Below, in pieces: positions 25,961-33,496 of a stretch of DNA of 64,000 nucleotides. Every line of letters starts with the position of its first letter. The stretch's first letter is position 1. A model generated the notes under the pieces. The model was not told where the DNA came from and ran no database searches. It saw only the letters and a list, made by a program, of their open reading frames with translations. This stretch comes from Crateriforma spongiae (GTDB lineage: Bacteria; Planctomycetota; Planctomycetia; Pirellulales; Pirellulaceae): contig NZ_JAAXMS010000001.1 in assembly GCF_012290005.1 (NCBI RefSeq), positions 1 to 64,000 on the forward strand, written 5' to 3'. Both the position numbers and the translations under genes were made by a program.

Positions 25961-26578
25961 ATGGGGCCGTTTGCGATGCCACGATCCAACAAAAATCGCC
26001 CCCACAAACTTCCCAGCGATCACCGTGCCCAGCAAGGCGGCATGCTGTTTCTGTTGTCGTTGGTGATCTTTTTTCTATCCAGTCTGTTGTTGTACGGGTT
26101 GTACGCGTATTGGCGTCGCGATGATCCACAGTCGCAGATGCCGCTGCCACTGACTTTTTTGATCAGCACGGGGTGTCTGCTGGCGATCAGCGGGCTCGTT
26201 CATGCGGCGACCCGGACCGTTCGACGACAGAAACGATGGCAGACCAGTATCTTACTGATTACCAGCAGCATCGCAGCGGTCCTGTTCATGTACGTCCAAT
26301 TTCGATCGATGCGGACGATGATGTCGGGTTCCGATGTCGCCGAAGGGATCGGCCGCGGCGTGATCGGAATGGTGTTCGTGTTAGCGTTCTTGCATGCCCT
26401 GCATGTGGCCGGCGGGATCATTTCCCTGGCAATCGTTTCGGTGCGTTCGGTGTTGGGAAAGTACGATCATGAACGACACTGGCCGGTCGATTTCGCTGCC
26501 CACTACTGGCATTTCTTAGACGTGGTTTGGCTGATGATGCTGGCGACGTTTTGGATGACCACCGGCGGATTCGCTTAA
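25961..26578 (+). CDS. Heme-copper oxidase subunit III-like membrane protein
   Basis: A 205-residue protein with five hydrophobic helices. The last two match cytochrome c oxidase subunit III: FVLAFLHALHVAGGIISLAI, then HWPVDFAAHYWHFLDVVWLM and LATFW. The invariant HALHVAGG and YWHFLDVVW segments are the family signature. Helix 1 is LFLLSLVIFFLSSLLLYGL. Subunit III normally accompanies subunits I and II; none is encoded here. The ATG at 25976 is an alternative start. The stop codons of this and the convergent TPR gene share a 4-nt overlap. Confidence 0.85.
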   Translation: MGPFAMPRSNKNRPHKLPSDHRAQQGGMLFLLSLVIFFLSSLLLYGLYAYWRRDDPQSQMPLPLTFLISTGCLLAISGLVHAATRTVRRQKRWQTSILLITSSIAAVLFMYVQFRSMRTMMSGSDVAEGIGRGVIGMVFVLAFLHALHVAGGIISLAIVSVRSVLGKYDHERHWPVDFAAHYWHFLDVVWLMMLATFWMTTGGFA

Positions 26579-27915
26579 TCGATTTGCAACCGAATTTCTT
26601 CTTCGGCGTTCGCATTTCCGCTGGCCTGGAAATAAACCAAACGCCACCGGCGTGCTTGATCCTTATCGGCCATGTCGCGCAACCAGGGCAAAGCCGCCTT
26701 CCAATCCGCGGCCATGTGATCGCGGGCCATCTGATTCAGTTGATCCGGGGTGGCCTGGACGCCCTGACGCAGTCGTTCGTTCATCTTTTGGGTGCGATGA
26801 AACAACGATCGCTTCAACGCTTTTGCCTGGACGTATTGATCCAGCCATTGATCCGAGTCCGTCGTGGCACCCAGTTGCGCGTCACAGCGTGCCAGCAGGT
26901 ACAGCGTTGCGACGTCTTTTTCGAACGTCTGCAATATGGGCAACAACGTCTCCTTGGCCTCCTGTGCCCTGCCCTGCTGCAACAGCGTTTTCCCCAGCAT
27001 CAATCGCGCATCGTACAGTTCGGGTTGCAATCGAAGTGCTTGACGCAAATCAGGTTCGGCTTCCGCGGGGCGATTCAAATCGGTCAATAGCTGCGCCCGC
27101 CACATCAATGCTTCCGCGTCGTCGGGACGTCGTCGGATCAGTCGTTTGGCAATCGGCAGCGCGACGTCTTGGCGGTTTTGGCGTGCCAGGACTTCGATCA
27201 GCCCCAGTCGTGCGTTGTCAAAGTCGGGGTCCAAGCGTAACGCTTCGCGAAAGTACGTCTCGGCGGTGACGTAATCGCTTTGCGTGTTCAGCATTGCGCC
27301 CATATAGAACCGGGGCGTGGCTTGGCTCGGTTCGGACTGCATCCACTGCGAAAGAACGCCGCCGGCGGCGGCAAAGTTTTGCGTGTTCAGCTGGCCGATG
27401 GTCCACGCTTCAAACAACGCGTTCGTGTCGTCAGGGGCGCCTTCCAACAAACGCTGAAGTTTCGACGAACTGGCTTCGCCTGTTTCCTGCAACTGCAGCA
27501 ATTCGGCTTCGCGGTCCAACCTTGGGAATTCGCCGGGTTCTGCGTCGACCGCCGCCAGTGTTTGATCGGCCAGTGTGTATTGCAGTTTCAATCGCGCGAT
27601 TCGTGCGCGTTTGACGGCTTGTTCGGCTGGCGAAAGCGGCCAAACGCGTCGCTGTATGACTTCAGCGGCCGCGTCGTACTGCTGCGACGCCAATAGGTTG
27701 TCGTACTGTGATTCGACCTTTGCGTCCCAGCGGCCGATTCCCCACAGCACCGCGACAATCAACAAGGCGACCAGGGCGACGCCCAGTACCAACAATCGCC
27801 CGGGAGACGACCGCGGCTTGGTCGTGGGCGATTCGGGATCGTTGCCACGGTCGGCATCTTTATCGCCGGCAACCTGGGATGCTTGTCGGCCTGGGGGATT
27901 CCGTTTGCGATTCAT
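26575..27915 (-). CDS. Membrane-anchored TPR-repeat protein
   Basis: About 446 residues from ATG 27915 (a TTG lies 15 nt further upstream). A polar, charged N-terminus (about 1-40) precedes one membrane helix (LLVLGVALVALLIVAVLWGI). After that at least eight TPR-type helical pairs follow, for example FYMGAMLNTQSDYVTAETYF, NARLGLIEVLARQNRQDVAL, ALMWRAQLLTDLNRPAEAEP and ARLMLGKTLLQQGRAQEAKE. It is probably an extracytoplasmic scaffold. It begins 18 nt after the stop of the cytochrome c/FG-GAP gene, so the two form an operon. Confidence 0.85.
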   Translation of the reverse strand: MNRKRNPPGRQASQVAGDKDADRGNDPESPTTKPRSSPGRLLVLGVALVALLIVAVLWGIGRWDAKVESQYDNLLASQQYDAAAEVIQRRVWPLSPAEQAVKRARIARLKLQYTLADQTLAAVDAEPGEFPRLDREAELLQLQETGEASSSKLQRLLEGAPDDTNALFEAWTIGQLNTQNFAAAGGVLSQWMQSEPSQATPRFYMGAMLNTQSDYVTAETYFREALRLDPDFDNARLGLIEVLARQNRQDVALPIAKRLIRRRPDDAEALMWRAQLLTDLNRPAEAEPDLRQALRLQPELYDARLMLGKTLLQQGRAQEAKETLLPILQTFEKDVATLYLLARCDAQLGATTDSDQWLDQYVQAKALKRSLFHRTQKMNERLRQGVQATPDQLNQMARDHMAADWKAALPWLRDMADKDQARRWRLVYFQASGNANAEEEIRLQID

Positions 27916-27933
27916 CGGGGCGTTGGGCAAGCG

Positions 27934-29667
27934 TCACTGGGCCGCCGCTGGTTCGGCGGATTCGTCAGACGGAACAGGCCCGTCGATCGTGCGATTCATC
28001 CACCAAACGTACTCGGTTTGCGGCGTCATTTCGACGGTCAGTGGTGGAACATAAAGATCCAAATCGCCATCGCGGTCGATATCGATCAGTCGGCAGGTCG
28101 CCGCGTGGCACCGGTCGGTTTCCAAAACATGCGGTGCAAATTCCATGTCTTCGGTCTGTTCCAGCCACACGACCGACGGAAAGGAACCCGGGGGATAAGC
28201 GTCAACCTGATGCTGTGACAAAAGCGAACAGGCCGCGATATCCAAATCACCATCTTGGTCGATGTCGCCGACCGTCGCGGTGTACACCCCGGGCATGGGA
28301 AATAACTCGTGGGGCGTTAACGGAAACGTGCCTTCGTTTTCCAACCATCCGATGTGGTGAAACGGTTTGGCCATGTTGTCATCAAAGGTGTCGCCGCAGG
28401 TGTAAACCACATCCAGATCGCCATCTTTGTCCAGATCGACCACTTCGATCCCGCTGCTGCCGAGTGTCGGTGTGTTGCCGGTGTGCAGATTCTTTCGTTC
28501 CAGCTGCCCATCGCCACGGTTCAAATACAAGTCGATTGATTCGGCGTTCTGGGTCACCAGGGTGATCAGGTCATCCAAGCCATCGTCGTTGAAATCGGCA
28601 ATCAGAATTTCGATGCATCCATCACGTGGGTCCAGGACCTCCGTTTCGAATTGTGGGATGCCGTTTTGGATTCCAGTCTGACGCATGATTTCGACGCCAC
28701 CGGAGAAATACAGACCGAAATCCGCGATGATCAGGTCCAAGTCACCGTCCCCGTCGTAATCAAACGGCAGGGCGTCGGCCACCCGTGTCAGGCCCAAACG
28801 CAGTGCATGTCGGCGAAAGCCACCATCGCTTTGTCCCTGCAACCACCACACCGAACCTTGACGTTCATCTTGGGGTGCCATCGAACCCAAGTCGGAAACG
28901 ACATAGTCCATGATTCCGTCGGCGTCCAAATCGGCTTCATGGATTCGTGACGGATTTCCGCCGCGGCCCAACAGCGTCGACGTCACGTCGACTTTGGACG
29001 CTTCGCCCGATTCGGAACGATGGAACTCCAGACGCTTGATGACGCCGGTCCACAAATCAGTCACCGCCATCGAAATCGCGTCTTCGGGAGTGCGTTTGTC
29101 GGCCAGCGGCAACGTCGATGACACCGCCATCAAGTCCTTTTCGCCGTCCCATCGCAGCGGCACGGCCTGGAACGTGGTGTCCAGCGATTTCACTGGTGGC
29201 GGAAACTGATATCCCGGCGGCGCGTCTTTGACAAAGTAGTCGACGATCGCCTGGTAATCGGGAATCACCAAGTCGTTGCGTCTGGATTGGTGATAAAGAG
29301 CGATCTTGTCCAGCACCTGTTGGGGCCAGTATCCGGCTGGCAAGTGCGTGGGGTCCGGCATCGGGTGACAGTCACCACAGAACGCCCGAATGGACGCGAT
29401 GTCAGTGGGCGGTGCATCATTGGCGGCGACCCGGTGAAGCGGCAAGTCGTGCCGCTTCGATTGCGACGCGGCAACGAATGCCGCCGACGATGCACGCCGG
29501 TTGGGGCCTGAGGAATCGGACGCAGAAGGCCGTGGCAACGCCAACGTGGTGGCGGCCCAAACGGCAACGCCGAACAGGAAAAAGTTTCCGATTCGGCGTT
29601 TGGAAGTCCAGAATGCCGGACGAACTTTGGTGTCCGGCGTGGTGGGATCGGCGTGACGTGGATTCAA
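27934..29667 (-). CDS. Exported cytochrome c/FG-GAP repeat protein
   Basis: A 577-residue protein. Residues about 25-45 form an N-terminal membrane or signal helix (NFFLFGVAVWAATTLALP). A c-type heme motif, CGDCH, occurs at about residues 97-101 within RAFCGDCHPMPDPTHLPAGY. The rest is a beta-propeller of FG-GAP/VCBS repeats, each with a calcium-binding DxDxDGxxD loop: DLDADGIMDYVV, DYDGDGDLDLII, DFNDDGLDDLIT, DLDKDGDLDVVY, DIDQDGDLDIAA and DIDRDGDLDLYV. Heme-bearing FG-GAP proteins are typical of planctomycetes. Start is TTG 29667, and no ATG precedes the helix. It leads the operon with the TPR gene. Confidence 0.88.
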   Translation of the reverse strand: MNPRHADPTTPDTKVRPAFWTSKRRIGNFFLFGVAVWAATTLALPRPSASDSSGPNRRASSAAFVAASQSKRHDLPLHRVAANDAPPTDIASIRAFCGDCHPMPDPTHLPAGYWPQQVLDKIALYHQSRRNDLVIPDYQAIVDYFVKDAPPGYQFPPPVKSLDTTFQAVPLRWDGEKDLMAVSSTLPLADKRTPEDAISMAVTDLWTGVIKRLEFHRSESGEASKVDVTSTLLGRGGNPSRIHEADLDADGIMDYVVSDLGSMAPQDERQGSVWWLQGQSDGGFRRHALRLGLTRVADALPFDYDGDGDLDLIIADFGLYFSGGVEIMRQTGIQNGIPQFETEVLDPRDGCIEILIADFNDDGLDDLITLVTQNAESIDLYLNRGDGQLERKNLHTGNTPTLGSSGIEVVDLDKDGDLDVVYTCGDTFDDNMAKPFHHIGWLENEGTFPLTPHELFPMPGVYTATVGDIDQDGDLDIAACSLLSQHQVDAYPPGSFPSVVWLEQTEDMEFAPHVLETDRCHAATCRLIDIDRDGDLDLYVPPLTVEMTPQTEYVWWMNRTIDGPVPSDESAEPAAAQ

Positions 29668-29703
29668 AGGTGGGTTGCCTTCGACTGCGCCGATGCCCGG
29701 CGA

Positions 29704-30618
29704 TCAGATCGACGGTGTCGGCTCGTAAGGGATGTCTTCGATCAGGTCCATCGGTCGCGGGGCGACGTGCAGGCCGGCATCGCTGAGGATCGCATCGACG
29801 GCTTCTTGGCCGGCCTGAACGATACTTTCGCGGGTTTGACCTTTATAGTTCGCCGTGCTGGCGGCCGGGCCGATCGGACCGTCGAACTCCGACGAATCCA
29901 GATGCTTGACCAGTGCGACCAAGTCCAACAGACCTTGTTTTTCGGGCAGCACGCGGTCGGTCGGCTTCGCCGTCGATGCGTCGACCGAATCGGACAACGA
30001 CGACAAACGGACGGCCACGATCTTGCTACCAGGGATTTCCGTAATTTGGTCCATCGCGCCACCGCCGATGATCCAATCAAAGGTGTCCAGCAGGTAGCCA
30101 ATGTTGTCGGCGGTCGTCGCGGAGATCAACGCCATGAAGCCTTCGACGTCGCGAACGAAGGGGAATTGGACTTCGTCACCGGTCGGACAAGCCGAAAAAC
30201 CGACGGCCAGTCGAATGTCTTTGGCGGCCAAAACACCGGCGATTTGGTCCAGGCGGCTTCGCTGGACTTCGAAGTATTCCGGGTAAGGCAACCGGTCGGT
30301 GCCCGAAGGGACACGCAAATAAGCACGTTCGACCTGCAATTCGGCCGCCAACTCCGTCAGCGGGTGCAGGGTGCCGACCTGTGCGGTGAACGCGTCATCA
30401 TCGGCGTCCAGGTCGATGTCCAGTTCAAAACCACCAATTTTGATGTCGGCCGCCCGCAGGTACTTCGTGGCGTCTTCCACGCTCGTGCGTTGCGATCGAC
30501 GCAGCATGTCCAACAGATCGACGTCCATCCCACGGAACGCGTAGGTCAGTGACAATTCGATCAATTCGCTTTGGCGGCCGTTGATTCCCAGGGCTTGAGG
30601 GGAAAAGTTTTTGAACAT
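29704..30618 (-). CDS. Sugar phosphate isomerase/epimerase-like TIM barrel protein
   Basis: A 304-residue protein from ATG 30618 (AGGA lies about 12 nt before it). The xylose isomerase-like/AP-endonuclease 2 TIM barrel pattern can be read: SLTYAFRGMDVDLLDMLRRS near the N-terminus, IKIGGFELDIDLDADDDAF, YPEYFEVQRSRLDQIAGVLA, AAKDIRLAVGFSACPTGDEV and GYLLDTFDWIIGGGAMDQIT. Metal ligands are typically E, D, H and E in this fold, and only some equivalents are plain here. Substrate unknown. It is separated by 37 nt from the cytochrome c/FG-GAP gene downstream and could share its transcript. Confidence 0.75.
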   Translation of the reverse strand: MFKNFSPQALGINGRQSELIELSLTYAFRGMDVDLLDMLRRSQRTSVEDATKYLRAADIKIGGFELDIDLDADDDAFTAQVGTLHPLTELAAELQVERAYLRVPSGTDRLPYPEYFEVQRSRLDQIAGVLAAKDIRLAVGFSACPTGDEVQFPFVRDVEGFMALISATTADNIGYLLDTFDWIIGGGAMDQITEIPGSKIVAVRLSSLSDSVDASTAKPTDRVLPEKQGLLDLVALVKHLDSSEFDGPIGPAASTANYKGQTRESIVQAGQEAVDAILSDAGLHVAPRPMDLIEDIPYEPTPSI

Positions 30619-30956
30619 GGGCAAATGGGGTCCTACTGGTGACTTCTTTGTATTCGCAGTGGGCCGGCGGTCTGATTAAACCCGTCCGACCGGGATATTC
30701 ATCGGCCCGCACAGTCGTCGGCGGGCGGGCAAATCGGCCATGGAAGCCGGTGGAATCGCCAACACGCATGGCCGGACCAGGCGGCGCGGCGACGGTCGTC
30801 CAGGACGATTGACAGCTTGAGGCGACCGGAGAGTATCGCAGAATCGCCCCGATCGGGCCAAGGGGCAATTGCCCCGGATTATGACAGCGGGCAAGATCGG
30901 CGGATCGGCCCTGCGGTAGCGCGCCGACCGGATCCACCTTTACCGAGCCTTCGCGA
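30619..30956. other. Divergent intergenic region
   Basis: About 340 nt between the TIM-barrel gene (minus) and the MBL-fold gene (plus). No protein-like frame. It should contain both promoters, but no motif could be assigned with confidence. Confidence 0.45.
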
Positions 30957-31886
30957 GTGACCAAGCCAGCGTCTTCGTCTGCCGATTTGCCGTCCGGCGC
31001 ACGGTCCGGCGCATCGTCTGACCGGGCAAAAAATAACCCGGCGCCGGGTGATCGTCGCCCGGCACCGGACGCGGATCAGGCCGACCGGAAGGCTGATTCG
31101 TCGCGTCCGGAGGTCGTGTTTCTGGGCACCGGGACCAGTGTGGGGGTCCCCGCCATCGGCTGTGATTGCCCGGTTTGCCGCAGCAGCGATCCCAAAAACA
31201 AGCGAACACGCTGCGCGATCGTCTTTCGATTGCCCGACGGGGACCTCCTGGTCGACACCCCGCCCGATCTGCGGGCACAGTTGCTGCGGGAAGACATCGG
31301 GCTGATCCACGCGATCATGTTCACGCACGAGCACGCCGACCACCTGTTCGGGCTCGACGATGTGCGTCTGTTTCCATTTCGTCTGCACGCCCCCGTACCG
31401 ATTTATTGTCAGGAACAAGTGGACGATCGGATTCGCAAGTCATTCGATTATGCGTTTTCCGATCGCGAGGAAACCCATCCGGGATCCAAACCGCGATTGG
31501 AACTTCGCCGCATCACTCATGATCCCTTCGAAGCGTTGGGCGTCCCGGTGACGCCGATCCCGATGCTGCACGGGCCACACTTCGAAGTGCTGGGGTTCCG
31601 CATCGGTGATTTCGCCTATTGCACGGACACCAACGGGATCCCGGACGCATCGATGGAGTTGCTGCGGGGCCTGGACACGCTGGTCATCGGTGCGCTGCGT
31701 TATAAACCCCACCCGACGCACTTCACCGTCGATCAGGCGATCGAAGTGTCTCGCCAACTGTCCCCCAAGCGGACTCTGCTGACTCATATCGGGCATGATT
31801 TGGATCACGGGCCGACCAACGAATCCTTGCCGCCGGGAATCGAGTTGGCCTACGATGGGTTGCGGGTCCCGTTGGTGGGCCTGTAA
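30957..31886 (+). CDS. MBL-fold metallo-hydrolase (PhnP-like)
   Basis: A 309-residue protein. After a low-complexity, Ala/Pro/Asp-rich extension (about 1-50) comes a metallo-beta-lactamase fold of the PhnP/cyclic phosphodiesterase type: VVFLGTGTSVGVPAIGCDCP with a CDCPVC cluster, LLVDTPPDLRAQLL, and the metal motif MFTHEHADHLFGLDDVR (HxHxDH). Later ligands lie in PIPMLHGPHFEVLGFRI, FAYCTDTNGIPDASMELL and the C-terminal LLTHIGHDLDHG. It should hydrolyse a phosphodiester, thioester or similar bond; the substrate is unknown. GTG start at 30957; a start closer to the fold is possible. Confidence 0.85.
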   Translation: MTKPASSSADLPSGARSGASSDRAKNNPAPGDRRPAPDADQADRKADSSRPEVVFLGTGTSVGVPAIGCDCPVCRSSDPKNKRTRCAIVFRLPDGDLLVDTPPDLRAQLLREDIGLIHAIMFTHEHADHLFGLDDVRLFPFRLHAPVPIYCQEQVDDRIRKSFDYAFSDREETHPGSKPRLELRRITHDPFEALGVPVTPIPMLHGPHFEVLGFRIGDFAYCTDTNGIPDASMELLRGLDTLVIGALRYKPHPTHFTVDQAIEVSRQLSPKRTLLTHIGHDLDHGPTNESLPPGIELAYDGLRVPLVGL

Positions 31887-31976
31887 ATCTTCACTCAGGT
31901 GGGATTGCCGAAAAAGCGCTTTCCACCCTGCCCTGCTCCCTTGCATGACCGGGTCCGCATCGAACGGACCCCACGG

Positions 31977-33143
31977 ATGAAAGATTCGAAGCTGCGCCGT
32001 CAAATCGCGTTCGAGGCGGCCAGATTGATGTACAGCCGACAGGAAACGGAGTACTTCCAAGCCAAGATCAAGGCGTCGCGACGGACGGTGCGTGGCTGGG
32101 TCAAACCCGCCGACTTGCCCAGCAACGCCGAGGTCCGTGACCAGATCCAGGTGCTGACACGGTTACACGAAACCGACGCCGATGCCCGCCAAGGACGATT
32201 GGGGCGAATGCGTTTACGCGCCTTGTGGTGGTTGCGGCAACTGGACGCTCACCATCCCAAGTTGATCGGCAGCGTGCTGACCGGATCGGTCCGCGACGGC
32301 AGTGACATCGATATCCATGTCTTTGGAAATCATCCCGACGCGATCGCCGACGAAGTCGATTCGTTGGGGTTCGGCTGTCAGGTGGTTCGCAAGCAAGTGG
32401 TCAAGGACGGCCAACCGCGTGTGTTTACCCATATCCGCATCGCGGACGAGTTTCCGATTGAATTGACGGTCTATCCATTGAAATGGATCGGACATCGATT
32501 CAAAAGCAGCATCACCGGCAAAGCGATCGAACGGGCTTCGGCGTCGCAGCTGGAAAAGCTGTTGGTGTTCGCACACGATTACGATGCTGAGTCGCTGTCG
32601 ACATCGCTGCGACAGATCCAGGGGCGTCCCGACCGTTTTCAAGTCTTCCAAGCTTTGATGGTCCCGCTGGAAAATGTCGTCCAGTCGCCACGCTGGCACC
32701 CCGAAGGCGATGCGCTTTATCACAGCCTGCAGGTGTTCGGTTTGGCCAAGGACGAAGCACCCTATGACGAAGAGTTCTTGTTGGCCGCACTGATGCATGA
32801 CGTCGGCAAGGCGATCGATCCCGACGATCATTCGGTCGCGGCGCTGGAGGCTTTGGATGGCTACATCAGTCCACGCACCGCATGGCTGATCGCTCATCAT
32901 ATGGAAGCCCACAAGATTCACGACCACACGATCGGCGCCCGCCGCCGACGTCGTTTGGCATCGCATCCGTGGTTCGAGGATCTGTTGCTGTTGGGGGATT
33001 GTGACCGCGGCGGTCGCGTTGCCGGGGTGTCCGTCGATACGCTGCAGCAGGCACTGGATTACATCGAAGGCATCGAAGAAATGTTCGGCGGCGACCCGGT
33101 CCAGCCGTCGTGGTCACCCCACGACGCCGGCCCAATACGCTAG
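31977..33143 (+). CDS. Nucleotidyltransferase-HD domain fusion protein
   Basis: A 388-residue protein from ATG 31977. Residues about 90-220 form a Pol-beta-type nucleotidyltransferase: LTGSVRDGSDIDIHVFG has the hG-S...D-x-D catalytic pattern and the third acidic residue is in FPIELTVYPLKW. Residues about 255-340 form an HD phosphohydrolase: YHSLQVFGLA, AALMHDVGKAIDPDDHSV and LIAHHMEAHKIHDHTI. The CCA-adding enzyme signatures (GGxVRD and B/C motifs) are absent, so it is not an ordinary tRNA nucleotidyltransferase. Joined NTase and HD activities would suit making and clearing a nucleotidyl modification or signal. That is inference. Confidence 0.75.
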   Translation: MKDSKLRRQIAFEAARLMYSRQETEYFQAKIKASRRTVRGWVKPADLPSNAEVRDQIQVLTRLHETDADARQGRLGRMRLRALWWLRQLDAHHPKLIGSVLTGSVRDGSDIDIHVFGNHPDAIADEVDSLGFGCQVVRKQVVKDGQPRVFTHIRIADEFPIELTVYPLKWIGHRFKSSITGKAIERASASQLEKLLVFAHDYDAESLSTSLRQIQGRPDRFQVFQALMVPLENVVQSPRWHPEGDALYHSLQVFGLAKDEAPYDEEFLLAALMHDVGKAIDPDDHSVAALEALDGYISPRTAWLIAHHMEAHKIHDHTIGARRRRRLASHPWFEDLLLLGDCDRGGRVAGVSVDTLQQALDYIEGIEEMFGGDPVQPSWSPHDAGPIR

Positions 33144-33223
33144 AAACATCCGCCACGGATCGCACGCAGTTTGCGACCCGTGGGATGTCCCGATCGCGTA
33201 TCGTCCTTTGCCAAGGTCCGCCG

Positions 33224-33496
33224 ATGACCCAAACGTCTGTCGACGCACAACGCTTCAACGCCAAGTTGGGGTTGGTTTTGTTTGTGGTGTATTTGTTGTG
33301 TTACCTGGGGTTCGTGCTGACCGGCGCGTTCGCGCCCGATGCGTTCGACCAAGTCTTGTTCTGGGGGCTGAATCTGGCGATCGTTTATGGGTTTGGATTG
33401 ATCGTCGTGGCCATTTTGTTGGCAGGCATCTACGGCTGGTTTTGTCGTGTCGAACCGGACGATGAAGCTGTCTCGGCGACGGAGGATCGCTCGTGA
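33224..33496 (+). CDS. DUF485 membrane protein, symporter partner
   Basis: A 90-residue protein with two membrane helices (LGLVLFVVYLLCYLGFVLTG and LNLAIVYGFGLIVVAILLAG), matching DUF485, which is nearly always encoded just before an ActP-type symporter. Here its TGA stop overlaps the GTG start of the symporter gene (GTGA), so the two are translationally coupled. Start at ATG 33224 gives the usual MTQTSVDAQRFNAKLG opening. It likely assists the transporter; the mechanism is not established. Confidence 0.85.
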   Translation: MTQTSVDAQRFNAKLGLVLFVVYLLCYLGFVLTGAFAPDAFDQVLFWGLNLAIVYGFGLIVVAILLAGIYGWFCRVEPDDEAVSATEDRS

